DNA of 36,385 nt, from assembly GCA_016928865.1 (NCBI GenBank), contig JAFGJX010000073.1, positions 1-36,385 on the forward strand, written 5' to 3'. A program made the translations under genes and the position numbers. The DNA comes from Spirochaetota bacterium. GTDB lineage: Bacteria; Spirochaetota; UBA4802; UBA5550. Of this stretch, positions 24,655 through 33,407 are shown one piece after another (positions within the stretch are counted from its first letter, which is position 1; the number at the start of each line of letters is the position of its first letter). Under the pieces are notes generated by a model. The model searched no databases, was not told the origin of the DNA, and saw nothing but the letters and a program-made list of their open reading frames with translations.

Positions 24655-25707
24655 GTGAAACGGCTAATAGGGAAAATCATCCTGGTCTCGGTCCTGTCAG
24701 TCATACCGCTGCTGGCGTATAACCTTATCCTTGATCCCTTCTCCGTGCTCCGCAAGGACTACGACTCGATGTGGATCTGCCCCAACGAGCGGTTTGTAAA
24801 AACTGACTACATTCTCGGGAATCCCGGGAAGTACGACTCCTTCCTCTTCGGCTCATCGCGGGTGAGCCAGATCCCGGTGAGGCCGCTCAACAGGGCGACC
24901 GGAGGCAGGTTTTACAACATGGCCGTGGTATCCGGCGTGGCCGCAGACAGCCTGGCTGCCATTAAACTCTTCCTCAAGAACGGCGTCAGTATCAAAAATG
25001 TGGTCCTCGGCCTGGATTATTTTTCGTTCCAGATGCTTCCGCTCGAAAACCTGGTGCGCAATACCGTCTATCCGGAGACGTGCGAGGAAAAGGCGAAATT
25101 CTATTATACCTTCCTGACCCTCCAGCCGGATTCCGGCATGCTGGACGAGATCAAGTTTGACGGCAAAGATGTGGCCTACGACCTGCTCGGGACCGGCGAA
25201 TACGATTTCTTAAAGAAGGAGAGGGACATGGCGCTTCACCCCGATGAGCATAATAGGAAATTCATGCAGCCCGTGTTCACCATATGCAGGCGGAGGATGG
25301 ATGAAACGCTCGCGGAGATCCGTGAGATCGTCGATATATGCAGGAGCAACAACATCAGGCTTACCGTGTTCATGAATCCCTGCCACGCCTCATCTTACCT
25401 GTGCGACGATATCGCGTTCATGAATGAAGCGCGCGCCCGGCTCGCTGAGTTGACGGATTTCTGGGACTTCAGCGCCCCGAGCCCGATCACCGAGGACAAT
25501 TTTAGCTACATCGACATCATTCATTACCGCAAGAAGGTCGGATATATGCTCGTGGAACGTATGTTCGGCATGAAGGGCGCCGCGCCGGCGGATTTCGGCA
25601 CGCTGGTAACCCGTGCGAACGCGGCGGCATATCTGAAAAAAGCCGAGCGCGGCTATCATGCGGACAAAAAGCGCCTGAATCCGAATTGCCCGCCCTGCGT
25701 GAAGTAG
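24655..25707 (+). CDS. SGNH-hydrolase-like partner of the first MBOAT protein
   Basis: 350 residues with a single N-terminal signal anchor (6-27), so the body is periplasmic. Residues 62-69 (SFLFGSSR) look like the nucleophile-bearing GxS block, and D287-x-x-H290 (IDIIHY) like the C-terminal catalytic Asp-His of SGNH enzymes. The gene begins with GTG at 24655 after GGGTGGGAGA and is nine bases from the MBOAT stop. It should transfer or remove acyl groups on a surface glycan. Similar MBOAT-linked proteins in Leptospira are called DUF1574; that assignment here is tentative. Confidence 0.75.
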   Translation: MKRLIGKIILVSVLSVIPLLAYNLILDPFSVLRKDYDSMWICPNERFVKTDYILGNPGKYDSFLFGSSRVSQIPVRPLNRATGGRFYNMAVVSGVAADSLAAIKLFLKNGVSIKNVVLGLDYFSFQMLPLENLVRNTVYPETCEEKAKFYYTFLTLQPDSGMLDEIKFDGKDVAYDLLGTGEYDFLKKERDMALHPDEHNRKFMQPVFTICRRRMDETLAEIREIVDICRSNNIRLTVFMNPCHASSYLCDDIAFMNEARARLAELTDFWDFSAPSPITEDNFSYIDIIHYRKKVGYMLVERMFGMKGAAPADFGTLVTRANAAAYLKKAERGYHADKKRLNPNCPPCVK

Positions 25708-25717
25708 AGGGGGATCG

Positions 25718-26170
25718 TTACTCCCCGGTTTCACGGGAACCGCGCCATCGTATATAATCGCGCACGTTGAGGATGATGCTCATTGCCGCGCAGAACGCGA
25801 AGACCGCCAGCGTGGGTGTGTCTACCAGATCGGCCGGAAAGCTGATGCCGGTCATCTCCTGGATGAGGAAATGAATATAAGAGTCTGACATGATGGGCCG
25901 GCCCAGCGCCTCCCGCACCTTCCAGTGCCAGTCGGTACAGAAGCAGTATCCCCACCCATAGCAGATGCCCAGGAGAAACCATGAAGCCGCTGTCAGGAGA
26001 ATGGTCGCCAGATGATACTTTCTCGTACGCTTCCATATCCACCCGGTCATGTTGAACAGGGTGAAGAAGGAATGAAAGGCCAGAAAAAAGTAATCGAGGA
26101 AATCCAGCACGACAACCGCCCCCTGACCGGTATATAAGGCCTGAAAATCAATCCTGTCAATTCTTTTCAT
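25718..26170 (-). CDS. DUF2784-like small membrane protein
   Basis: 150 residues with four hydrophobic helices (about 20-42, 50-75, 112-122 and 122-140). The layout is LDYFFLAFHSFFTLFNMTGWIWKRTRKYHLATILLTAASW, GYCFCTDWHWKVREALG, and a C-terminal helix ending NVRDYIRWRG. It matches the DUF2784 family, whose function is unknown; the usual CPLT motif is CFCT here. It is read opposite to the MBOAT cassettes and ends 11 bases from the convergent SGNH-like gene. A GGGGA/TCCCC hairpin lies in that gap. Confidence 0.75.
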   Translation of the reverse strand: MKRIDRIDFQALYTGQGAVVVLDFLDYFFLAFHSFFTLFNMTGWIWKRTRKYHLATILLTAASWFLLGICYGWGYCFCTDWHWKVREALGRPIMSDSYIHFLIQEMTGISFPADLVDTPTLAVFAFCAAMSIILNVRDYIRWRGSRETGE

Positions 26171-26320
26171 GTCACGGAAAGCGCAGGGGGATGACTGGAG
26201 CGGGCGAGGGGGCCTGTAATAAAAAGTACTTGCTTATTTACCGGAGACTGAACAACATTTGCAAAATTGTAATGTTAATTGGGAGATGATTCCCTGTTCG
26301 CAGGGGCAACGGCAGAGCAT

Positions 26321-28462
26321 ATGACAGAAGCAAGCAAGATCAGTAACATGACAATCCTGCCGCGGGGAGGCTACTTGGTGGACACCCCGATCGGGTATAT
26401 CCAGTTCGGGTCGCCGCCGGAAACGATCAAGGATACGATGCTCATGCCCAAGAATGCTCCGAAGATATTCGTTTTAACCGATGAGCTTTTCAACTGGTTC
26501 AAGGGGATCAGCATCGCCGAGATAGAGTTCCCTATTTACTATAATTTCTTTCTGAAGAAATCGCGCACCACCATCATCTGCCGGGAGAACCAGTTCGTCC
26601 AGATGAAGAAAGTGCTTCAGGAAGCGATATTCGGGCCGAAAGAGTTTGATATCGCGGCCGATTTTGATCAGTCCGGCAGTGCGACCGTGCCGGACATCCG
26701 CAGGGAGATGGAGTTCTTCAGGAGGAACCTGAAATTTTCCGACCTGATGTCATTCGGATTTTTCAAAAACGACCGGTTCACCTTCCAGGGGATTACCATC
26801 GAGATACTGGAGAACGGCGATTTTTCCGTGCGCCATGGAGAGGAACTGATAGCCGTGGTGCCGGCGCGCGTTGAGTACAAGCCCACCTACCTGATCGGCA
26901 AGCGGCTGCCGGAGCCGTACCGTCCGCCGCTCTTCGGGGTCACCTGCCTCGGTCCGAGCCATGGGTTCGATCCGGAGGAGAACACCTCCGGCTTCATCGT
27001 ATGGCTGAACCACAACGGGATCATGGTCGACCCGCCGGTCAACTCCACGGAATGGCTCATGGACTCGAACGTCAACCCCAAGCTCACAGACAGCATTATA
27101 CTGACCCACTGCCATGCCGACCATGACGCGGGGACCTTTCAGAAGATACTCCAGGAGCAGCGGGTCACCATCTACACCACCGAAACGGTCATGATGAGCT
27201 TTCTCAGAAAGTACTCGGCGCTGAGCAACATGCCGATATCGTATCTGATGCGACTTTTCGACTTTCATCCGGTTAAAATCGGGAAGCCGACGTTCATACA
27301 CGGCGGCAGGTTCGACATGTTCTACACCCTCCATTCGATCCCCACGATCGGGTTCAAGATGAATTTTCAGGACCAGACCTTCGTCTATTCGTCCGATCAT
27401 AACAATGACCCGAAGATACACCGCGAGCTCCTCGACGGGGGGCATATATCTCCCGAGCGGTACGGTGAGCTGAGCGACTTCCCGTGGGACTCCAAGGTCA
27501 TCTACCATGAATCGGGGATCGCGCCTTTGCACACCCCCATCGCGTTCCTGAACGCGCTGCCGAAGAAGGTTAAGAAAAAAATCGTGGTATACCATATCGC
27601 GAAAAAGGACTTTACCCCGAAGACAGGGCTGACCCTTGCCCAGTTCGGCATTGAGAACACGTTCTATTTCAAGACGTCGCATCCGCGCTTTGAGACAGCG
27701 TATCAGATCATGGGAATCCTGAAAAACCTGGATTTCTTCGAGGCGCTGCCGATCTCCAAGGCGCAGGAATTTCTCGATATCGTGGAAGAGGAGCGCTATA
27801 GGAAGGGGGATGTGATCATACGCAGGGGGAGCGTCGGGGACAAGTTCTATATCATCTACTCGGGAAACGTTTCGGTCGACAGCGGCGGTCTCGAGGAAAA
27901 GAAGATCTACGGCACCTATGACTATTTCGGGGAGGTCGCCCTGGTCACCGACCAGGTGCGGGCAGCGGACGTCGTTGCGGAGACCGACCTGATCGTGTAT
28001 TCCATCACCCGCGAGAAGTTTCAGAATTTCATCGTGGGCACAGAATTCGAGAAAACCCTGAACCGGCTCGCGCGCATTCGGACCAGCGAGACCTGGAATC
28101 TCCTTTCCGCGAGCGAGTTTTTCAAGTACTGCACCTCTTCCCAGAAGACGTGGCTCGAGTCGATCTTCATCCCGATGGAGGTGAAGGAGCCCGGCGCCAT
28201 CATCCGCGAGGGGGACGAGGTGCGGTTTATTTACATTATACGGAACGGCGAGGTCGAGGTCACACGGAACGGCAGGAAAATCGCGGTGCTGAACCGGGGC
28301 GATATTATCGGATCGGTCCAGGGACTCGAGCAGAATGAGCCGTCGGAATACACCTTTTCGAACCGGGCCCCCGTGTCGCTCTTCGGGATGAACAGCACGG
28401 ATATCAAACGGTTCATCAACAACAATCCGGGCCTTCTGATGAAGCTGGTCTATAAATTTTGA
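26321..28462 (+). CDS. Metallo-beta-lactamase-fold hydrolase with two C-terminal cyclic-nucleotide-binding domains
   Basis: 713 residues from the ATG at 26321; a TTG start at 26279 would add 14. The N-terminal region leads into an MBL domain with HCHADHD at about 263-269, a later DMFYTLHSIPTIGF strand, SSDHNND and a YHESG motif, giving a full set of metal ligands. It is followed by two CAP/CRP-type domains. The first keeps an intact phosphate-binding cassette, FGEVALVTDQVRAA, with the conserved Arg. The second (IIGSVQGLEQNEPSEY) has lost it. A cyclic-nucleotide-gated phosphodiesterase is the likely role. An AACATT-N11-AATGTT inverted repeat lies upstream (26254-26276). Confidence 0.88.
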   Translation: MTEASKISNMTILPRGGYLVDTPIGYIQFGSPPETIKDTMLMPKNAPKIFVLTDELFNWFKGISIAEIEFPIYYNFFLKKSRTTIICRENQFVQMKKVLQEAIFGPKEFDIAADFDQSGSATVPDIRREMEFFRRNLKFSDLMSFGFFKNDRFTFQGITIEILENGDFSVRHGEELIAVVPARVEYKPTYLIGKRLPEPYRPPLFGVTCLGPSHGFDPEENTSGFIVWLNHNGIMVDPPVNSTEWLMDSNVNPKLTDSIILTHCHADHDAGTFQKILQEQRVTIYTTETVMMSFLRKYSALSNMPISYLMRLFDFHPVKIGKPTFIHGGRFDMFYTLHSIPTIGFKMNFQDQTFVYSSDHNNDPKIHRELLDGGHISPERYGELSDFPWDSKVIYHESGIAPLHTPIAFLNALPKKVKKKIVVYHIAKKDFTPKTGLTLAQFGIENTFYFKTSHPRFETAYQIMGILKNLDFFEALPISKAQEFLDIVEEERYRKGDVIIRRGSVGDKFYIIYSGNVSVDSGGLEEKKIYGTYDYFGEVALVTDQVRAADVVAETDLIVYSITREKFQNFIVGTEFEKTLNRLARIRTSETWNLLSASEFFKYCTSSQKTWLESIFIPMEVKEPGAIIREGDEVRFIYIIRNGEVEVTRNGRKIAVLNRGDIIGSVQGLEQNEPSEYTFSNRAPVSLFGMNSTDIKRFINNNPGLLMKLVYKF

Positions 28463-28478
28463 GCCCGGCACGCCGGGC
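28463..28478. terminator. Hairpin after the MBL/cNMP gene
   Basis: GCCCGGC and GCCGGGC form a seven-base perfect stem with a two-base loop directly after the stop codon region. No T-run follows, so termination would be factor-assisted at best. Confidence 0.35.
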
Positions 28479-28594
28479 CCCGCGTACGGTAAATTTTATC
28501 TTGACGAAACCGCCCGTGAGCCATTAATTGCAACAATTCAATATTTACGCAGGGCGCCGAACGCGACGCACGGGCATCCTGTCATGAACGGTAT

Positions 28595-30046
28595 ATGCTA
28601 TTCAATTCAGTTACATTTCTGTTCTTTTTTCTCCCCATCACCCTGCTGATATTTTTTTTCCTGAGGAACAGGCCGGCGGCGAGAAACGTGTTCCTTCTGG
28701 TCATGAGCCTCGTCTTCTACTATGCGGGTGAGAAGGCCTATACGCTGCTCCTCCTGGCAGTATTTCTCATGAACTACGGGTTCGGGATCTGGATAGCGCG
28801 CGCCGGGGAGAGGAGCAAGGCGGTGCTTGCGGTTTCCATTGTCTGCAACATGCTGCCGCTTGTCGTTTTCAAGTATACGAATTTCATTCTCGCGAATATC
28901 AATGAGCTGATAGAGCTCTTCGGCGGCACGGCGCTCCCCGTGCCGAAGATCCATCTTCCCATCGGGATATCGTTTTTCACCTTCGCGATGATCTCCTATG
29001 TCATGGACGTGTACCGGGGCAATACGCCCGCGGAGAAGAAGCCGGCCACTCTCGCCCTTTTCCTGACCCTCTGGCCCAAGATGCTGCAGGGGCCGATTGT
29101 CCGGTTCGCGGGCGTCGCCCGCGACATGGTTGAGAGCCGCGTCACCGCGGATGATTTTATCTACGGAGCACGGCGCTTCGTCATCGGCCTGGGCAAGAAG
29201 ATGATTATCGCGAACGCCATCAGCGGTACCGTGGAACGGCTGTTTAACACTCCGGCCGGCGAGCTTTCAGCCGCGGTCGCGTGGCTCGCGGTGTTTACCT
29301 ATTTAATGCACCTGTACTACGATTTTTCCGGTTACACCGACATGGCGATCGGCCTCGGGCGGATGCTCGGGTTCAAGCTGGCCGAGAACTTCAATTATCC
29401 ATTCGTGAGCACCTCCATGCGGGTCTTCTGGCAGCGCTGGCACATCACCCTTATGGCATGGTTCCGCGATTACGTCTATTTCCCCCTGGGTGGGAGCAGG
29501 GTCAACAGGGCGCGGCACTACGCCAACCTGATCTTCGTCTTCATCCTTACCGGACTCTGGCACGGATCGAGCTGGGGGTTCATTCTCTGGGGCCTGATGA
29601 ACGGCGTCCTCCTGGTCATAGAGCAGCTCCTGCCGAGAAATTTCTTCGACCGGCTCTGGCGCCCTGTCGGCGTGGCGTATGTGAACCTGGCATTCATGCT
29701 TCAGGCCGTCTTTTTCAGGTCCGAGACGATCGATTACGCCTTCAGGCTTTTCGTGGCGATGTTCGGCGGCAACAGCGAGGGCGCGATAACCACCACGATG
29801 CCGCTGGTCTTGAACTCCGAGCTGGGGCTGGGCATTGCGCTCGGCCTCGTCGGCTACGGGCCGCTCATTCCGGTTATCAGGGACCGCCTGGCGTCCTACG
29901 TGGAATCCAGGAAGGGGTCGGCCGGCACGGCGCTCCGCGTCGCGCACGGCGCGGTCATGGTGCTGATTTTCACCGGCATCATTATCCTGTCATACATGGC
30001 GGTGGCCAGCGAGACATTCACCCCGTTTGTGTACGGGCAGTTTTAG
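28595..30046 (+). CDS. MBOAT O-acyltransferase (AlgI-like), second copy
   Basis: 483 residues, the normal AlgI length, with about 11 membrane helices. It has LPIGISFFTFAMISYVMDVYRG (121-142), DFSGYTDMAIGLGRMLG, the FWQRWHITLMAWFRDYVYFPLGG block (278-300) and the invariant His323 in LTGLWHGSSW. It shares the MLFNS N-terminus with the first copy, but the bodies are clearly diverged. Its periplasmic partner is encoded nine bases downstream. It probably acetylates a secreted polysaccharide or wall polymer different from that of the first cassette. Confidence 0.93.
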   Translation: MLFNSVTFLFFFLPITLLIFFFLRNRPAARNVFLLVMSLVFYYAGEKAYTLLLLAVFLMNYGFGIWIARAGERSKAVLAVSIVCNMLPLVVFKYTNFILANINELIELFGGTALPVPKIHLPIGISFFTFAMISYVMDVYRGNTPAEKKPATLALFLTLWPKMLQGPIVRFAGVARDMVESRVTADDFIYGARRFVIGLGKKMIIANAISGTVERLFNTPAGELSAAVAWLAVFTYLMHLYYDFSGYTDMAIGLGRMLGFKLAENFNYPFVSTSMRVFWQRWHITLMAWFRDYVYFPLGGSRVNRARHYANLIFVFILTGLWHGSSWGFILWGLMNGVLLVIEQLLPRNFFDRLWRPVGVAYVNLAFMLQAVFFRSETIDYAFRLFVAMFGGNSEGAITTTMPLVLNSELGLGIALGLVGYGPLIPVIRDRLASYVESRKGSAGTALRVAHGAVMVLIFTGIIILSYMAVASETFTPFVYGQF

Positions 30047-30055
30047 GAGCAGGGG

Positions 30056-31210
30056 ATGAAGGGGCGCACATCAGCATTCATAACCGGCATGGCGGTCTCC
30101 GTGATATTCGTCGCGAGCCTGTGGCTCCCGACAGTTGACAACTGCTTCAATATCGCCCCGTCATTGACCGGAAACGAAAAAAGCCGGCTCTCCATGCTTC
30201 CTGAGCTCCGCCTCGATCCGAAATCGATAGCTGACTTCTATTACAAATTCGAGAAGTATTTTATAGTTAAATTCGGGCTCCGGGACGCCCTGATACGCTG
30301 GAACAGCCTCCTTAAGCTGAAACTGCTGAAGATAAATGAATTTCCCAAGGTCCTGGTCGGGCAAGATGATTGGCTCTACCTGATTCAGGATGATGAGGGA
30401 AACAACGCGCTCGATTATTACCGGGTCACCAGGCCCTTTGCCGGAGACCGGGAAATCGCCGAATGGGTGCGGCCGCTTGTGGAGGTGAAGAACTATTGCG
30501 ATAAGAAGGGGATACGCTTTGTCGTGGCGATTGCGCCGATGAAGACCAGGATATACCCTGAATATATCCCCCGGTATCTTGAGCCGCTGAGAAAGAAGAC
30601 CCGCCTCGACCAGCTCAAGGAATACCTCGACAGGCGTGGCGTGATCGACTGCGTGGATATGGGAGAAGCGGTACTCGAAGGCAAGAAGGATTATATCGTC
30701 TTTTTAAAGTATGATGTTCACTGGAACGGGTACGGGGCCTTTTTCGGATACCGCATGCTTGCCGAGAAGCTTGCCCGCCTCTGTCCCCGTATTGTGCCGA
30801 AAGCGATTGGTGAATACGTAACGGAATCGGGCGAGCTTCCGGGGGGTGATCTGGCTTCAATGCTCGGATTGAAGGACATGTTTTCCGAAATGGTGTACCT
30901 GTTGAAGCCGAAATTCAACGCGCGGGCGCAGAGGCACCCTGTACCATATCCGGTTGCGAGCAGCAGGTTGTCCGAGTTATATGAAACGGGAGTCCCGGCC
31001 CTGCCGCGCGCGGTCGTGTATCACGACTCCTTTTTCAACCTGATGAAGCTCTATCTGCCCGAGCATTTCAGCCGCATCGCCTGCTTCCAGAGCTATAACC
31101 GCATCGATCTGTCGATTCTGGATATCGAGCGGCCGGATATCGTCATTTATGAAATGGCGGAAAGCTTCATCCAAAAATCTCCCGCGTATGTGACCCCTAT
31201 GTATAAGTAA
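30056..31210 (+). CDS. AlgJ/AlgX-like SGNH acetyltransferase
   Basis: 384 residues with an N-terminal signal anchor (about 8-25). The order fits the AlgX/AlgJ domain: KFEKYFIVKFGLRDALIRWN (64-83), VLVGQDDWLY (99-108), the catalytic D220-x-H222-W-N (KYDVHWNGYG) and the nucleophile S325 in YHDSFFNL. AlgJ/AlgX take the acetyl group delivered by the MBOAT protein and place it on the glycan in the periplasm. GGAG lies just before the ATG. The gap of nine bases to the MBOAT gene repeats the layout of the first cassette. Confidence 0.88.
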   Translation: MKGRTSAFITGMAVSVIFVASLWLPTVDNCFNIAPSLTGNEKSRLSMLPELRLDPKSIADFYYKFEKYFIVKFGLRDALIRWNSLLKLKLLKINEFPKVLVGQDDWLYLIQDDEGNNALDYYRVTRPFAGDREIAEWVRPLVEVKNYCDKKGIRFVVAIAPMKTRIYPEYIPRYLEPLRKKTRLDQLKEYLDRRGVIDCVDMGEAVLEGKKDYIVFLKYDVHWNGYGAFFGYRMLAEKLARLCPRIVPKAIGEYVTESGELPGGDLASMLGLKDMFSEMVYLLKPKFNARAQRHPVPYPVASSRLSELYETGVPALPRAVVYHDSFFNLMKLYLPEHFSRIACFQSYNRIDLSILDIERPDIVIYEMAESFIQKSPAYVTPMYK

Positions 31211-31227
31211 TACGCCAGGAGGCGGAG

Positions 31228-32361
31228 ATGTCGAAGGTCGCATTGGTCCGTTGTGAAAGCTATGATCTGGAAGAGGTGCGAAAGGCGGTTGCGCGGGGAA
31301 TCGGTCTCCTCGGCGGCGCGTCGCGATTCGCGAAAAAGGGCCAGAAGCTTTTACTGAAACCGAACCTCCTGGTGGGCGATCCTCCAGAAAAATGCGTCAA
31401 CACCCATCCGTCGGTTTTCAGGGCGGTCGCCGAGGCGTTCCTTCACGCCGGCGCCGTTGTCAGCTGGGGCGATTCGCCCGCGTTCGGGAGCATGACGGCT
31501 GCCGCCAGGAAGCCGGGAATACTGGATGTGGCCCGGGAGCTGAATCTCGGGGAGGCGGATTTCACGACGCCGGTCGAGGTCTTGTATGACCGGGGCGGTC
31601 AGAACAGGAAATTTATCGTGGCAAAAGCGGTATTGGACCATGACGTGATAATCAGCCTGCCGAAGATGAAAACTCACGGGTTCGAGAAGTTTACCGGCGC
31701 CGTTAAGAACCAGTTCGGTTGCGTTCCGGGGGTGCGGAAGGCGGAATACCATTTAAAGCTCCAGGACCCCGCCGACTTCGCCCGCATGCTCGTTGATCTG
31801 AACGGTCTTGTGCATCCGGCCCTATACGTTATGGACGGCGTCCGGGCCATGGAGGGGAACGGTCCCCGTGGCGGGAGGCCCCGCAGAATGAATGCGCTTC
31901 TTTTTTCCGAGGATCCGATCGCTCTCGACGCAACGGCATGCCGGATGATTGATATCGATCCGGCACTGATACCCGTGATACAATACGGCGGCCTGGCGGG
32001 CGCCGGATCGTTCAAAGCCGATGCTATCGAGCTCCTGGGTGATGATCTTTCCGGTTTTATTCAGTCCGGCTTTGACATCGATCGCGCACCTCTCAAGCCT
32101 TACCGGTCCAGGGGTATTATCAGATTTATCAATAACCGCCTGGTTCCGAGGCCGTTTATTAAGAAAGATGCCTGCATTTCGTGCGGCCTGTGCGTTTCAA
32201 TGTGCCCGACAGATCCCAAATCGGTTGACTGGGCCAACGCTGACAGGTCTCTGCCGCCTGTTCATAATTATAGAATCTGTATCAGGTGCTACTGCTGTCA
32301 GGAGATATGTCCTGAGAGCGCGATCGGGCTCGAGGTCCCCTTATTGCGAAGAATATTTTAA
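31228..32361 (+). CDS. DUF362 protein with C-terminal 2[4Fe-4S] ferredoxin domain
   Basis: 377 residues. The DUF362 domain spans about 1-290, with LLLKPNLL, VNTHPSVFRAVAEAF, WGDSPAFGS, SLPKMKTHGFEKFTGAVKNQFG and MDGVRAMEGNGPRGG. The tail has two CxxCxxCxxxCP motifs: C316, C319, C322, C326 and C351, C354, C357, C361. A strong AGGAGG lies five bases before the ATG. Its exact substrate is unknown; members are cytoplasmic iron-sulfur proteins of anaerobes. It follows the AlgJ-like gene by 17 bases and may be co-transcribed, but a role in acetylation is not suggested. Confidence 0.93.
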   Translation: MSKVALVRCESYDLEEVRKAVARGIGLLGGASRFAKKGQKLLLKPNLLVGDPPEKCVNTHPSVFRAVAEAFLHAGAVVSWGDSPAFGSMTAAARKPGILDVARELNLGEADFTTPVEVLYDRGGQNRKFIVAKAVLDHDVIISLPKMKTHGFEKFTGAVKNQFGCVPGVRKAEYHLKLQDPADFARMLVDLNGLVHPALYVMDGVRAMEGNGPRGGRPRRMNALLFSEDPIALDATACRMIDIDPALIPVIQYGGLAGAGSFKADAIELLGDDLSGFIQSGFDIDRAPLKPYRSRGIIRFINNRLVPRPFIKKDACISCGLCVSMCPTDPKSVDWANADRSLPPVHNYRICIRCYCCQEICPESAIGLEVPLLRRIF

Positions 32362-32613
32362 TTCGGCCGCATTCATGAACGTAGTATGGATGTTTTGAGC
32401 ATATTCAAACAAAAGTGGTTGACATAAACGCTTCAACGGATACGTTGTAGAAGTTCAATCAATAATTGGTGAATCAGACTCTGTTGCTAAACATCACTAT
32501 TGGTATGCACAGATTAATGCCGGGTGTTGTTGTCAGATAACCAGGTCGTTCCCGGGTTAATATTGAACCGGGGATAAGTACGGGACATATACTATAATTA
32601 TTGAGATAAAAAA
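32362..32613. promoter_or_regulatory. Intergenic region with candidate promoter of the cytochrome gene
   Basis: 252 bases without a gene. Near its end TATAAT (32593-32598) overlaps TATACT (32588-32593), about 16 bases before the ATG; TTGAAC at 32563-32568 is the only nearby -35, at a long 19-base spacing. A hairpin CCCGG(G)TT/AACCGGG spans 32551-32572 and could be an operator. A second imperfect inverted repeat sits near 32428-32454. Confidence 0.35.
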
Positions 32614-32919
32614 ATGAACATATTAAAAGCCATCATCTGCAGTCTTGTCGTATTGATGTTCGCCTCCCTCTGCGTTTCCTGCAAGAAAAAAGGGCCTACC
32701 AATCTGGCCGAGTTGAAGGTCATAGTGGCGACACAGACCAGTAAGGATTATATGGATATTGTTCACAAGACCCATGCGAATGACGGGATCGATTGCTACA
32801 AATGCCATCACAAGTGGGAAAACCCCGACAGGATCAGAAACTGTTCGAACTGTCATGTTGACGATATTGAGCAGATTACCCGCGATAATTGTCTCAAGTG
32901 CCACCTGTCCAAAGATTGA
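32614..32919 (+). CDS. Triheme c-type cytochrome lipoprotein (c7-like)
   Basis: 101 residues. A hydrophobic signal ends in LCVSC with the likely lipid cysteine C23, a relaxed lipobox. Three CxxCH haem sites follow: 61-65 (CYKCH), 77-81 (CSNCH) and 93-97 (CLKCH). Exactly three further histidines remain (H51, H54, H66), enough for bis-histidine ligation of all three haems as in cytochromes c7/c3. It would carry low-potential electrons in the periplasm, anchored to a membrane. The ribosome site is weak. The hydrogenase protease starts 30 bases downstream, hinting at a link with hydrogen metabolism. Confidence 0.88.
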   Translation: MNILKAIICSLVVLMFASLCVSCKKKGPTNLAELKVIVATQTSKDYMDIVHKTHANDGIDCYKCHHKWENPDRIRNCSNCHVDDIEQITRDNCLKCHLSKD

Positions 32920-32949
32920 CCTCGGATCGCTCTATCGGAACCGGATCAT

Positions 32950-33405
32950 ATGCGCAAAGTTTTAATTCTCGGAATCGGAAACACATTACGCCGTGATGAC
33001 GGACTGGGTGTATTCATCGTACGGCACATGGAGGAATCCGGCACCCCCCTCCCGGAAGGGGTGGATCTCCTCGACGGCGGCACGGCGGGCTTCGACCTGC
33101 TTGGCCTGATTGACGGTTACGATAAGATTGTTATCGTTGACGCCCTGAGGACGAACGATACTCCGGGGAGCATATACCGGTTTTCTCCCGAACATGCGGT
33201 TGAGCGTCGAATCGGCTACTCCCTTCATGAGGTGGGTATCATGGAGGTGATCAGAACCCTGCGCCTTACGGACAACGATCCGGAAATTGAATTCGTCGGA
33301 ATTGTCCCGGAGAATATTACTGATCTTGATACAACCATCAGTCCGGCGGTGTTGGAATCGGTGCCCCGAGCGGTGGAAGTCATCCTTGACGCCGCGACCC
33401 GCTGA
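32950..33405 (+). CDS. [NiFe]-hydrogenase maturation protease (HybD/HyaD family)
   Basis: 151 residues. GIGNTLRRDDGLG (8-20) is the family signature. D16, D64 (VIVDALR) and H93 (SLHEVG) match the nickel-sensing triad E16/D62/H93 of HybD, with the acidic Glu replaced by Asp as in many relatives. These peptidases cut the C-terminal tail of the hydrogenase large subunit after nickel insertion. No hydrogenase structural gene is present in the window, so its client is encoded elsewhere. It follows the triheme cytochrome closely and converges on the GntR gene with a two-base gap, across which GACCC/GGGTC can pair. Confidence 0.93.
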   Translation: MRKVLILGIGNTLRRDDGLGVFIVRHMEESGTPLPEGVDLLDGGTAGFDLLGLIDGYDKIVIVDALRTNDTPGSIYRFSPEHAVERRIGYSLHEVGIMEVIRTLRLTDNDPEIEFVGIVPENITDLDTTISPAVLESVPRAVEVILDAATR

Positions 33406-33407
33406 TA

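Noticed and set aside
26750..28471. 573-codon minus-strand frame opposite the MBL/cNMP gene
   Set aside because: No recognisable motifs; the plus strand has complete MBL and CAP-type domains.
32420..32470. attC-like integron recombination site
   Set aside because: There is an imperfect inverted repeat with AAC and GTT near its ends, but no proper R'/R'' boxes and no integrase.
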